DNA of 64,000 nt from Roseicella frigidaeris (lineage in GTDB: Bacteria; Pseudomonadota; Alphaproteobacteria; Acetobacterales; Acetobacteraceae), in assembly GCF_003258945.1 (NCBI RefSeq), contig NZ_QLIX01000008.1, positions 123,086 through 187,085 of the forward strand, written 5' to 3'. The first letter of the stretch is position 1. Each line of letters begins with the position of its first letter. Below, one piece after another: positions 1-7,940 of this stretch. A program made the translations under genes and the position numbers. The notes beneath the pieces are model-generated. The model saw only the letters and a list, made by a program, of their open reading frames with translations. It did no database searches and was not told the origin of the DNA.

Positions 1-386
1 AAGGGCAGGGTGCGGAGCGTCAGCTCGGCGTCGCAGAGGCGCTGGCCCCCCCTGGCGACGCCGGTCCGCAGCACCGCATAGCCGGAGCCGTCATGCGCGA
101 GCCGGGCCGAGACCTCGAGCCGGGTTTCGGGCGGCACGAAATTGCGGAACTTCGCCTCCTTCACGGCGGCGAGGAAGGGCATGCGGGCGAAGTCCTGCCG
201 GTAGAGCAGCAGATAACCCGCGGCCTGGGCCATGGTCTCGACCAGCAGCACGCCGGGGACGAGCGGATATCCCGGGAAATGCCCCTCGAAGACCGGGCTC
301 GCGGCCGGTACCAGCGCCTCGGCCTCGATGCTCTCGGGACCGACCGCGAGCACCCGGTCGATCATCTGGAAATACTCGAGGCGCAC
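1..386 (-). CDS. FabZ-like 3-hydroxyacyl-ACP dehydratase (partial)
   Basis: Hot-dog-fold dehydratase that removes water from 3-hydroxyacyl-ACP during fatty-acid elongation in the cytoplasm. About 128 residues are present; the C-terminus runs off the window. The motif GHFPGYPLVPG carries the active-site His and ETMAQAAGY the acidic partner, both as in FabZ. A GTG start at 386 is chosen because it lies 9 bases after the acpXL stop and gives the FabZ-like opening VRLEYFQMIDRV. Pairing with acpXL is known from the rhizobial cluster that builds the very-long-chain hydroxy fatty acid of lipid A, so a dedicated role there rather than in bulk lipid synthesis is inferred. A FabA-type or other hot-dog dehydratase is less likely. 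Confidence 0.85.
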   Translation of the reverse strand, partial: MRLEYFQMIDRVLAVGPESIEAEALVPAASPVFEGHFPGYPLVPGVLLVETMAQAAGYLLLYRQDFARMPFLAAVKEAKFRNFVPPETRLEVSARLAHDGSGYAVLRTGVARGGQRLCDAELTLRTLP

Positions 387-395
387 GGCCCGGGG

Positions 396-683
396 TCAGC
401 CGTTCGCGGCCTTCGCCGCCACCAGCTCCTCGATGCGCGTCGCGAGGTTCTTCATGACGAAATACTGCTCGGCCGGCGCCTGGCCGGAATTCACTTCCTG
501 CGTCCAGGTCTCGACCGGCACCTTGATCCCGAAATCCTTGTCGATGGCGAAGACGATGTCGAGGAAGTCCAGGCTGTCGATGCCCAGGTCCTCGATCACA
601 TGGCTGTCCGGCAGGATCGTCTCGCGTGGGACGTCGGACGTCTCCGCGATGATGTCGGCGATGCGGTCGAACGCCGATGCCAT
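396..683 (-). CDS. acpXL: Acyl carrier protein AcpXL
   Basis: A 95-residue acyl carrier protein. The phosphopantetheine site is the Ser of [11 protein letters not shown], and the sequence around it ([12 protein letters not shown], then WTQEVNSG and YFVMKNL) is the specific signature of AcpXL, the carrier for C26-C28 hydroxy acyl chains of alphaproteobacterial lipid A. The ATG at 683 gives [12 protein letters not shown], matching the family start; longer frames upstream run into tRNA. The fabZ-like gene follows in the same direction after 9 bases, so the two are probably one operon that continues beyond the window. Confidence 0.93.
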   Translation of the reverse strand: MASAFDRIADIIAETSDVPRETILPDSHVIEDLGIDSLDFLDIVFAIDKDFGIKVPVETWTQEVNSGQAPAEQYFVMKNLATRIEELVAAKAANG

Positions 684-853
684 GGCGAATCTCCGGGCTG
701 GGCTGTGAAACAGGCGGGTCTTTCGCCCGAACCGCCCGGCTTGTCCAGCAGGCCGGGGCGCGCGCGGCGGGCGTCCCGCGAGGCCCGCGGCGCGGCGGAT
801 GGCGGGGCCGCCATGAAACCGCAAGCCGGGCCGGGAGGGTGCTGCCGGGAGAG

Positions 854-937
854 TAGGGGTGGCCGGACTCGAACCGGCAAGACCTTGCGGTCGGGGCATT
901 TTGAGTGCCCTGCGTCAACCAATTCCGCCACACCCCC
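854..937 (-). tRNA. tRNA-Leu(CAA)
   Basis: 84-nt class II tRNA. The acceptor arm is GGGGGTG with CACCCCT and discriminator A; the anticodon stem GGGCA/TGCCC encloses loop CTCAAAA, giving anticodon CAA (reads UUG). The T-arm is CCGG TTCGAGT CCGG and a long variable arm is present as expected for Leu. CCA is not encoded. It lies 146 nt downstream of the intron-containing tRNA-Leu, same strand. Confidence 0.95.
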
Positions 938-1030
938 GCGGCCGCCCCTGGATAGGGCCCGGCCGCCTGCGGCGCAAGGATCGCGACGGTGGCGCGAGGG
1001 CGAGGGGGAGAGAGGGGGTCGAATGCGCGG

Positions 1031-1063
1031 CAGCGCCGCCTGGGACCTGCCCAGGCGGCGCTG
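1031..1063 (-). terminator. Strong hairpin after the split tRNA-Leu
   Basis: A perfect 14-bp inverted repeat (CAGCGCCGCCTGGG and its complement) with a 5-base loop, 20 bases past the CCA end of the tRNA-Leu gene. There is no T-run on either side, so intrinsic termination is unproven; RNA processing or transcript end protection is an alternative. Confidence 0.5.
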
Positions 1064-1083
1064 CGTTGCTCACAAGCAATCGA

Positions 1084-1377
1084 TGGTGGGCCTCCCTGGA
1101 CTCGAACCAGGACGCCTCTGAGGCCCGCGACACTCATACCACTTCGGCTTTCGCCGCCCCGTTGCCGGGTTCGTGGTCTGGACTGTCCCTTCGCCCTACC
1201 ACTCGCGTGGGTTAGGCGCCGCCCGTCCAGTCTCTACACCTTCCCATGTCTGGGCTTGGCTCGGGATCAACAGTGAAGTCTTCCCCGACTTTGAGCGGTT
1301 CTACTCCCGGCATTTCCACCGGGGCACCCAGTTGTTCATCCTAGGTCGCGGTCGTCTACCATTTCCGACAGAGGCCC
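1084..1377 (-). tRNA. tRNA-Leu, probable anticodon UAG, split by a group I intron
   Basis: Exon 1 is 1377-1343 and exon 2 is 1134-1084. Joined, they give an 86-nt class II tRNA with acceptor arm GGGCCTC/GAGGCCC, D-arm TCG/CGA with an 11-base loop containing GG, anticodon stem CGCGA/TCGCG, a long variable arm, T-arm CCTGG TTCGAGT CCAGG, discriminator A and encoded CCA. The spliced anticodon loop reads CCTAGTG, so positions 34-36 are TAG (Leu, reads CUA and possibly other CUN). The loop has C at position 33 and T at 37, where U and a purine are normal. The boundaries follow group I rules: exon 1 ends in T, the intron ends in G. Confidence 0.82.
1135..1342 (-). ncRNA. Group I intron in tRNA-Leu anticodon loop
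   Basis: 208-nt intron inserted between positions 34 and 35, the same place as the cyanobacterial tRNA-Leu(UAA) intron. The conserved core is readable on the minus strand: GAGCCAAGCCC, then GGTGTAGAGACTGGACGG (R element, about 1240-1222), then AGGGACAGTCCAGACC (S element, 1190-1175), with P7 pairing CTGGAC/GTCCAG, and a GAAA-capped hairpin near the 3' end. P1 can form between exon 1 ACCT and intron GGGT with the expected U-G at the splice site. No open reading frame for a homing nuclease is inside. Self-splicing is inferred from these features, subgroup IC3 by resemblance to tRNA introns of cyanobacteria and Azoarcus. Confidence 0.88.
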
Positions 1378-1862
1378 GATGGCGTTTTGGTAACGGAATT
1401 CATTAAGCGTGAGCAAGCCCAAAGTCAGACAATTTTCATAGCGTTTCGGTGATAACTCGGGACGCGATGCTGCACCAGCGCTCAGCCGCCTCGAGTGGAT
1501 GGCGCCAGGACGCCAACAGCCGCTGCGAGCAGGCCAGTGCCGCACTCGAGATGCTGGAATAGTTTTAACATAGAATGAACCACCGCTGCGCGTGCCTTGC
1601 CCAAGGACGACGCGTATCGCGTGTGTCGCCGACTGCCCGCCGGCGGATGGGGGGCTCGGGCGCCAGGCGGTCCAGGCGGCCGGCCGGGCTCTCGCCGCGC
1701 GGTCCGCCCCGGATGCGCCCCGGCCGGGGTGTGCGGGGCAGGTTGGTGATATCGCATCACATCTCTCTTTTCCGTGTGTTTTGCTCACGAGAGTGTGTAT
1801 TAGAGATGCACATCATCCGAGGCGGACGCCTCGCAACGCCTTGCGCTGAAGGAACACCGCTG
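1378..1862. other. Intergenic region upstream of tRNA-Leu
   Basis: 485 bases without a convincing gene. The stretch 1378-1470 is visibly less GC-rich than its surroundings. On the minus strand a possible promoter for the tRNA is TTGCTC (1416-1411) and TTACCA (1393-1388) spaced by 17, ending about ten bases before the tRNA 5' end. The right part leads into the small membrane protein at 1863. Confidence 0.4.
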
Positions 1863-2081
1863 ATGCGGCACGCCTCCCGGCAACAGGCGCGCGCCGAGCA
1901 GCGCGCGCTGGTCATCGCCGTGCTCTGGATGCTCGTGGTCCAGCTCGCCTGCGTCGCGCTCTGGGATGCGGGCTGGCTCGCCCGGCAGGCCGCCCTCGTC
2001 CACTGGCTCATCGTCGGCGTCCTGCCGCCCGCCTTCGCCCTCTGGGGCATGCGGCACACCGATGCGGAAGCGGCCCGCTGA
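1863..2081 (+). CDS. Small two-helix membrane protein, unknown function
   Basis: 72 residues. After a basic start (MRHASRQQARAEQR) come two hydrophobic segments, about residues 15-35 and 42-61, then a short polar tail, so an inner-membrane hairpin with both ends in the cytoplasm is likely. The ATG at 1863 is preceded by AAGGA eight bases upstream; an in-frame ATG at 1806 is possible but has no ribosome site and would add a non-membrane stretch. No family recognised. Confidence 0.65.
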   Translation: MRHASRQQARAEQRALVIAVLWMLVVQLACVALWDAGWLARQAALVHWLIVGVLPPAFALWGMRHTDAEAAR

Positions 2082-2185
2082 CCGCAGCCGTCCAGGCGCG
2101 CTGAGCCCTCCGCCCCGCGGATCTTTTGCTACCCTCGCGCGTTCGCGACGCAACTGACGGCGCCGATCGGTCTTGTCCAGAAAGT

Positions 2186-2950
2186 ATGGCTGGACCGTTC
2201 CTCCTGCCGCCGCCACCAGGCGTGCCCGGAATGGGCCCCATCGAGCGCGCGGCCCTGCTTCTCGATTTCGACGGCACCCTGGTGGAGATCGCCGCCACGC
2301 CCGATGCCGTGCGCGTCGACCCCCTGCTGCCGAACCTCCTCTACCGCCTCGCGGGCGAGCTTTCGGGCGCCCTCGCGGTGGTCAGCGGGCGGTCGCTGCG
2401 GGACCTCGACACCTTCCTCCCCGTGCCAATCCCGATGGCCGGCGACCACGGCGCCACGCTGCGGCCCGACCCGGCCGCCCCGGCGCTGCGCCCCGACCTG
2501 CCGCATCCGCCGGCCGCCTGGCGCGCCCGGGCGGCGGCGCTGGTCGCGCACCATCCCGGCGCGCTGATCGAGGACAAGGACCACGGCTTCGTCCTGCATT
2601 ACCGCCAGGCCCCCGGGCTCGGCCCCGAGGCGCAGGCCCTGATGGCCTCCTTCGTCGCCGAGGACCCGGCCGCCTTCGACCTGCTCGAGGCGCGGATGGC
2701 CTGGGAGATCCGGCCGCGCGGCGCCTCCAAGGGCACGGCGGTGCAGGCCCTGATGCAGCGCGCGCCCTTCGCCGGCCGCGTCCCCGTCTTCATCGGCGAC
2801 GACGTCACCGACGAGGAGGGGATGGAGGTGGCCCGCCGCTTCGGCGGCTTCGGCTTCAAGCTGCAGGATGCGTTCGGCAGCCCGGCGGCGCTGCGCGACT
2901 GGCTGGCGCGGGCGGTGGCCCCGCCGGGACCGGCCGGAACGACGCCGTGA
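2186..2950 (+). CDS. otsB: Trehalose-6-phosphate phosphatase
   Basis: HAD-superfamily enzyme that dephosphorylates trehalose-6-phosphate, the last step of OtsAB trehalose synthesis. DFDGTLV (Asp27 and Asp29) is the nucleophile motif, and FIGDDVTDEEGM near residue 200 is the C-terminal magnesium motif; about 254 residues is usual. ATG at 2186 and ATG at 2231 are both possible, neither with a strong ribosome site. Its TGA overlaps the GTG of otsA (GTGA), so the two are translationally coupled. Trehalose made here would serve as osmo- or desiccation protectant. Confidence 0.92.
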   Translation: MAGPFLLPPPPGVPGMGPIERAALLLDFDGTLVEIAATPDAVRVDPLLPNLLYRLAGELSGALAVVSGRSLRDLDTFLPVPIPMAGDHGATLRPDPAAPALRPDLPHPPAAWRARAAALVAHHPGALIEDKDHGFVLHYRQAPGLGPEAQALMASFVAEDPAAFDLLEARMAWEIRPRGASKGTAVQALMQRAPFAGRVPVFIGDDVTDEEGMEVARRFGGFGFKLQDAFGSPAALRDWLARAVAPPGPAGTTP

Positions 2951-4293
2951 ACCGGCTGGTGATCGTCGCCAACCGCGTCCCCAACCCCCGGGAGCGCGGC
3001 GCCACCGCTGGCGGCCTCGCCGTCGCCCTCAGGGACGCCCTGGCCAGGCGCGAGGCGCTCTGGTTCGGCTGGTCGGGCCAGACGGCCGAGACGACCGAGA
3101 TCGAGCCGCGCGAATTCCGCGTCGGCCGCATCACCTATGCGACGCTCGATCTCGGGCGCGAGGACTACCGCCGCTACTACCAGGGCTTCTCCAACGCCTC
3201 GCTCTGGCCGACCCTGCATTACCGGCTCGGCCTCGTGCAATTCTCCCGCGACGACCTGGCCGGCTACCGCCGGGTGAACGCCGCCTTCGCCGAGGCCCTG
3301 GCGCCGCTGCTGCGCCCGGACGACACGATCTGGGCGCACGACTTCCACCTCTTTCCCTTCGGCGCCGAGCTGCGCCGCCTCGGCTGTCGGCAGCGGATCG
3401 GCTTCTTCCTGCACGTGCCCTTCCCGCCGGCGGCGCTGTTCTGGGCCCTGCCGCAGGCGGAGGCGCTGCTCGCCGACCTCGCCGCCTACGACGTCATCGG
3501 CGTCCAGAGCGAGGACGACGCGATCAACCTGCGCGGCGCGCTGGCGGCCATCGGCAAGGAGGAGGCGGTCTCGCGCGTCGCCGCCTTCCCGATCGGCATC
3601 GAGGCGGAGTCCTTCACCGCCCTCGCCGAGAAGGCGATGGTCAAGCGCGAGACCGAGCGCTTCCAGCAGAGCCTCGTCGGGCGCTCGCTCATCATCGGCG
3701 TCGACCGGCTCGACTACACCAAGGGCCTGCCGCAGCGCTTCTGCGGCTTCGGCCAGCTCCTCGCCCGCTTCCCCGAGCACCGCTCGAAGGTCACCTACCT
3801 GCAGGTGGCGCCGGTCTCGCGCGGCGACGTGGCGCAGTACCGGGCGCTGCGCCGCGAACTCGATGAATGGGCGGGGCGGATCAACGGCCAGTATGCCGAG
3901 CCGGACTGGATGCCGCTGCGCTACATGACGCGGGCGGTGGCCCGGCCGGTGCTGGCCGGCTTCATGCGCCTCGCCCGCATCGGCCTGGTCACGCCGCTGC
4001 GGGACGGCATGAACCTGGTGGCGAAGGAGTATGTGGCGGCGCAGGACCCGGAGGATCCGGGCGTGCTGGTCCTCTCGCGCTTCGCCGGCGCCGTCGCCCA
4101 GCTTCCCGGGGCGCTGCTGGTCAACCCGCTCGATCCGGACGAGATCGCCGAGGCGCTCGACCAGGCGCTGACCATGCCGCGCGAGGACCGCCGCGCGCGC
4201 TGGGAGGAGTGCGTCGTCTCGGTCCGCCGCGACGGGGCGCAGGCCTGGTGCCACGATTTCCTCAGCCGGCTGGAAGGCGCCAACGACGCTTGA
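2947..4293 (+). CDS. otsA: Trehalose-6-phosphate synthase
   Basis: Retaining GT20 glycosyltransferase joining UDP-glucose and glucose-6-phosphate. The 448-residue length is that of bacterial OtsA. Visible family motifs are VIVANRVPNP at the start, GGLAVAL, WFGWSG, IWAHDFHLFPF, FFLHVPFPP, GVDRLDYTKGLPQR and, near the C-terminus, PLRDGMNLVAKEY. The GTG start at 2947 shares bases with the otsB stop; no upstream alternative fits the family start as well. Order phosphatase-then-synthase in one operon. Confidence 0.95.
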   Translation: MNRLVIVANRVPNPRERGATAGGLAVALRDALARREALWFGWSGQTAETTEIEPREFRVGRITYATLDLGREDYRRYYQGFSNASLWPTLHYRLGLVQFSRDDLAGYRRVNAAFAEALAPLLRPDDTIWAHDFHLFPFGAELRRLGCRQRIGFFLHVPFPPAALFWALPQAEALLADLAAYDVIGVQSEDDAINLRGALAAIGKEEAVSRVAAFPIGIEAESFTALAEKAMVKRETERFQQSLVGRSLIIGVDRLDYTKGLPQRFCGFGQLLARFPEHRSKVTYLQVAPVSRGDVAQYRALRRELDEWAGRINGQYAEPDWMPLRYMTRAVARPVLAGFMRLARIGLVTPLRDGMNLVAKEYVAAQDPEDPGVLVLSRFAGAVAQLPGALLVNPLDPDEIAEALDQALTMPREDRRARWEECVVSVRRDGAQAWCHDFLSRLEGANDA

Positions 4294-4302
4294 TGCCGAG
4301 CG

Positions 4303-4323
4303 CAGGACGGCCTCGCCGTCCTG
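4303..4323 (+). terminator. Hairpin just after otsA
   Basis: Perfect 9-bp stem CAGGACGGC / GCCGTCCTG with a CTC loop, ten bases past the otsA stop. There is no T-tract, so its function as a terminator is only likely from position. Confidence 0.4.
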
Positions 4324-4581
4324 CCCCTCGGATGCCGGGCGCACCCTCCGGTTCGCCTGGGCCCTCGCCGCGTCGCGCTGACAGGCGCGCCTTGCGGCGC
4401 GACCGGCGGCGCCCGTTCGGGCGCTCGGCCCCGCGGGCCGCGGGCCAGAAACTCATGCGACGGGTATGAGCGGCGCGCCGCCGGCGGCGGGGCCCCCTCC
4501 GCTGCCTTGCATACCGGGCGCGCCGAAGGGCGTTGTTGGGGCCCGGTGAGCGCATCGGGACAACACGGGAGAGGAAGGGGC

Positions 4582-6549
4582 ATGCCGGGCAGCCAGCCGA
4601 TCGAGGACATCCCGCCGCGCCTGCCGGGCGCGCAGCCCCCGGGCCTGCGCGCCCTGATGACGCTCGCGGTCGGCGTCGTGGTGGTGGCGGCGCTCTACCT
4701 GGCGCAGGAGGTGCTGATCCCGATCACCCTCGCGGTGCTGCTCTCCTTCGTGCTGGCGCCCCTGGTCGAGCTGCTGCGGCGGCTCTGGCTCGGCCGCGTG
4801 CCGGCGGTGCTGCTCGCCGTGCTGCTGGCCCTCGGCGCGATCCTGCTGATCGGCGGCCTGATCGGCACCCAGGTCGCGTCGCTGGCCGCCGATGCGCCCC
4901 GCTACGCCATGACGATCGAGCACAAGGTCGGCGCCGTGCGCGAGGCGACGATCGGCCGGCTCAACGCCATCGCCGGCCGCTTCACGCATTCCGGGGCGGA
5001 ACCGGGACAGGCCGCCCTGCCGGGCCCGGCGCAGCCCGAGGTGGAGACCGCCCCGAAGGCCGGCGCGGCGCAGCCGCAGCAGGCCGGGTCGGACAGCACC
5101 ACCTCGCCGCTCGACCTGGCGCAGCGCATCCTCGCGCCGGTGCTCGGGCCGCTCGGCACCACCGCCATCGTGCTCGTCGTCACCGTCTTCATGCTGCTGC
5201 AGCGCGAGGACATGCGCGACCGGATCATCCGCCTCGCCGGCGCGACCGACCTGCACCGCACCACCACGGCGCTGAACGATGCCGCGCACCGCCTCAGCCG
5301 CTACTTCCTCGCCCAGCTCGGCATCAACGTCCTGTTCGGCTGCATCATCGGCCTTGGCCTCTTCCTGATCGGCGTGCCCTCGCCGCTGCTCTGGGGCATC
5401 CTCGCGGCGCTGCTGCGCTTCGTGCCCTATATCGGCGCGCCGCTCGCCGGCGCCCTGCCGGTGGCGCTCGCCGCCGCGGTGGATCCCGGCTGGTCGCTCG
5501 CGCTCTGGACCACGGGGCTGTTCCTGGTGACCGAGCCGATCATGGGCCAGGTGGTGGAGCCGATGGTCTATGGCCACAGCACCGGCCTCTCGCCGATCGC
5601 GGTGGTCATCGCCGCGATCTTCTGGAGCTGGCTCTGGGGGCCGATCGGCCTGATCCTCTCGACGCCGCTGACGCTCTGCCTGGTGGTGCTCGGGCGGCAT
5701 GTCGAGCAGCTCGAATTCCTCGATGTGCTGCTCGGCGACGAGCCGGCCCTGACCCCGGTCGAGAGCTTCTACCAGCGCCTGCTGGCCGACGATCCGGACG
5801 AGGCGCTGGACCAGGCGGAGCTGATGCTGAAGCAGGTCCCGCTCTCGACCTATTACGACGAGGTGGCGCTGAAGGGGCTGCAACTCGCGGCGCGCGACGT
5901 CAACCGCGGCGTGCTGCCGCGCGAGCAGCTGCGGACCATCCGGGACTCCATCCACGGGCTGGTCGAGGATCTCGAGGCCTATCCGGATGCCGACCCGAAG
6001 CTGGCGAAGGCCGCCGGCCGGGCCGGCCAGGGCGCGCCGGACCGGGCGGCGGCCGGGATGGCGCCGGCGGGCTGGGGGGAGAAGGCGACGATCCTCTGCA
6101 TCGCCGGCCGCGGCCCGCTGGACGAGGCGGCGGCCGGCATGCTCGCGCAGCTTCTCCGCAAGCATGGCTTCGGCACGGAGGTCGTGCCCTATCAGGCGGT
6201 CTCGCGCAGCCGGGTCCAGGCGCTCGACATCGCGGGCGCGAGGATGGCCTGCCTCCTCTATCTCGACCTCAGCGGCAGCCCGGCGCATCTGCGCCACCTG
6301 CTGCGCCGGCTGCGCGAGCGCCTGCCCGACCGCCCGGTGCTGGTCGGGCTCTGGCCGGAGGGCGAGCCGGTGCTGCGGGACCGGCAATTGCAGGTCGCGC
6401 TCGGGACCGACCAGGTCGCCACCACCCTGCGCGAGGCGGTGCAGGCCTGCCTGCAGGTCGCGCGCCAGTCGGATGCGGCGCCGCCCGCCGCGCCATCCAG
6501 CGCGCCACGCGCCGCGCCGCCCGCCGCGCCCTTGGCCGATCCCCCCTGA
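4582..6549 (+). CDS. AI-2E family permease with long C-terminal extension
   Basis: The first ~380 residues are a PerM/AI-2E-type membrane protein with about eight helices, including LIPITLAVLLSFVLAPLVE near the N-terminus and the conserved FVPYIGAPLAGALPVALAA block. Family members export or exchange small molecules, but the substrate here cannot be read. Residues ~380-500 form a soluble helical linker, and from residue ~500 a Rossmann-like region follows (ILCIAGRGPLDEAAAGMLAQ, then LLRKHGFGTEVVPYQ), ending in a Pro/Ala-rich tail. At 655 residues it is much longer than the ~350-residue minimal family. The ATG at 4582 has GGAAGGGG just upstream. Confidence 0.88.
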   Translation: MPGSQPIEDIPPRLPGAQPPGLRALMTLAVGVVVVAALYLAQEVLIPITLAVLLSFVLAPLVELLRRLWLGRVPAVLLAVLLALGAILLIGGLIGTQVASLAADAPRYAMTIEHKVGAVREATIGRLNAIAGRFTHSGAEPGQAALPGPAQPEVETAPKAGAAQPQQAGSDSTTSPLDLAQRILAPVLGPLGTTAIVLVVTVFMLLQREDMRDRIIRLAGATDLHRTTTALNDAAHRLSRYFLAQLGINVLFGCIIGLGLFLIGVPSPLLWGILAALLRFVPYIGAPLAGALPVALAAAVDPGWSLALWTTGLFLVTEPIMGQVVEPMVYGHSTGLSPIAVVIAAIFWSWLWGPIGLILSTPLTLCLVVLGRHVEQLEFLDVLLGDEPALTPVESFYQRLLADDPDEALDQAELMLKQVPLSTYYDEVALKGLQLAARDVNRGVLPREQLRTIRDSIHGLVEDLEAYPDADPKLAKAAGRAGQGAPDRAAAGMAPAGWGEKATILCIAGRGPLDEAAAGMLAQLLRKHGFGTEVVPYQAVSRSRVQALDIAGARMACLLYLDLSGSPAHLRHLLRRLRERLPDRPVLVGLWPEGEPVLRDRQLQVALGTDQVATTLREAVQACLQVARQSDAAPPAAPSSAPRAAPPAAPLADPP

Positions 6550-6582
6550 GGACGGCGGGCCGGGGGTGGCCCCGCCGCCGCC

Positions 6583-7215
6583 TCAGCTCAGCGGCACGGC
6601 GACGTGCTTGGCATAGGGCGGGCGCGCCAGCAGCCGGTCGTACCAGCCGCGCAGCCGCGGCAGCTCGGCCCGCTCGATCGGCAGCGCGAACCAGCGATGC
6701 AGGAAGCCGCCGAGCGCCATGTCGGCGATGCTGAAGCCGCCGGCGATGTGGTCGCGCCCCTCGAGTTGCGCCTCGACGATCTGCCACAGCCGCTCCGCCG
6801 CGTCGCGGGCGCGTGCCACGGCCTGCATGTCGCGCTCGGCCTCCGGCGTGCGCACGAGCGTCCAGAAGATGACCCGCAGCGGGTCGTTCAGCGAGGCGAG
6901 GGTCCAGTCCATCCAGCGCTCGACATCGGCCCGCGCCTCGGGCGCTTCCGGGTAGAAGCCGTTGCCGCCGGGCTGGGTGCGGCAGAGGTAGCGCAGGATC
7001 GAATGGCTCTCCCACAGCGTGTAGCCATGCGGCATCACCAGGGTCGGCACGGTGGCGTTGGGGTTCATCGCCGCGTAATCGGGGTCGCCCGTGCGGCCGA
7101 AGGCGCCGCCGGCATCGATGCGGTCGAAGGGCAGGGCGAGCTCGTCGAGCAGCCAGAGCACCTTCATGACGTTGACGGAGTTCGCCCGTCCCCAGACGGT
7201 CAGGAGCTTCGGCAT
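6583..7215 (-). CDS. Glutathione S-transferase family protein (copy 1)
   Basis: 210 residues: an N-terminal thioredoxin-like domain (LTVWGRANSVNVMKVLW), the cis-Pro strand ATVPTLV, the glutathione-contacting ESHSILRYL, and an all-helical C-terminal domain with the capping motif GFSIADMALG. Stop at 6583. It begins one base after the stop of the neighbouring copy 2 and is strongly similar to it along its length, so the pair is a tandem duplication read as one operon (copy 2 first). Substrate unknown; beta-like GSTs of this kind act in detoxification or reductive cleavage. Confidence 0.9.
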   Translation of the reverse strand: MPKLLTVWGRANSVNVMKVLWLLDELALPFDRIDAGGAFGRTGDPDYAAMNPNATVPTLVMPHGYTLWESHSILRYLCRTQPGGNGFYPEAPEARADVERWMDWTLASLNDPLRVIFWTLVRTPEAERDMQAVARARDAAERLWQIVEAQLEGRDHIAGGFSIADMALGGFLHRWFALPIERAELPRLRGWYDRLLARPPYAKHVAVPLS

Positions 7216-7216
7216 G

Positions 7217-7843
7217 CTAGGCCAGCGGCACCGCGACGTGCTGGGCGAAGCCGGCATGGTTCTCCCGCAGCCGCTCGTACCAGGCCTCGAGGTTGGGCAT
7301 CGGGGGGCGCTGGAGCGGCAGGGCGAACCAGCGATGCAGATAGGGCCCGAGCACGATATCGGCGAGCGAGAAGCCGCCGGCGACGTAGTCGCGGCCGGCG
7401 AGCTGCCGGTCGACGATCTGCCACAGCGCCTCCGCCGCGTCGCGCGCCTTCGCCGCCGCCGCCAGGTCGCGCTGCGCCTCCGGCGTGCGGACATAGGTCC
7501 AGAAGAGCGGCGTCATCGGCCCGCTGAGGCTGGCGAGCTGCCAGTCCATCCAGCGCTCGACATCGGCGCGGTGGCGCGGCGCGGTGGGATGGATCGGATC
7601 GCCCGGCGTGCGCGTCGCCACCAGGTAGCGGAGGATCGTGTGGCTCTCCCACACCGAATACCCGTCCGCCTCCTCGATGGTCGGCACCAGGCTGTTGGGG
7701 TTCATGGCGAGGTAGGCGGGGTCCCTGGTCCGGCCATACTCGCCGCCGGCATCGATCCGCTCGTACTCGATCGACAGCTCCTCGCAGAGCCAGAGGACCT
7801 TCATGACGTTGCTCGAGCTGGTCCGTCCCCAGATCTTCAGCAT
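7217..7843 (-). CDS. Glutathione S-transferase family protein (copy 2)
   Basis: 208 residues with the same architecture as copy 1: MLKIWGRTSSSNVMKVLW, NSLVPTIEE with the cis-Pro, ESHTILRYL, and GFSLADIVLG in the helical domain. The TAG at 7217-7219 and the ATG of copy 1 at 7215 are separated by one base, so translation is probably coupled. The start ATG at 7843 is the only one giving the family N-terminus. The opposite-strand dsbB-like gene begins 98 bases away, so the gap is a divergent promoter region. Confidence 0.9.
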   Translation of the reverse strand: MLKIWGRTSSSNVMKVLWLCEELSIEYERIDAGGEYGRTRDPAYLAMNPNSLVPTIEEADGYSVWESHTILRYLVATRTPGDPIHPTAPRHRADVERWMDWQLASLSGPMTPLFWTYVRTPEAQRDLAAAAKARDAAEALWQIVDRQLAGRDYVAGGFSLADIVLGPYLHRWFALPLQRPPMPNLEAWYERLRENHAGFAQHVAVPLA

Positions 7844-7940
7844 GGCGCATCCCCTTCCAGTTCGCCGGACCCTACCACCCGCGCTCCCGGTCCCCAACCG
7901 GGCGGCTTGCCAGCCCGCGGGCCGCGCGGGAGAAGGGCGC

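Noticed and set aside
1084..1180. tmRNA (ssrA) end suggested by GGTTCGAGTCC followed by CCA
   Set aside because: The acceptor arm pairs with 1377-1371 and an intron core lies between; no tag-peptide frame is present.
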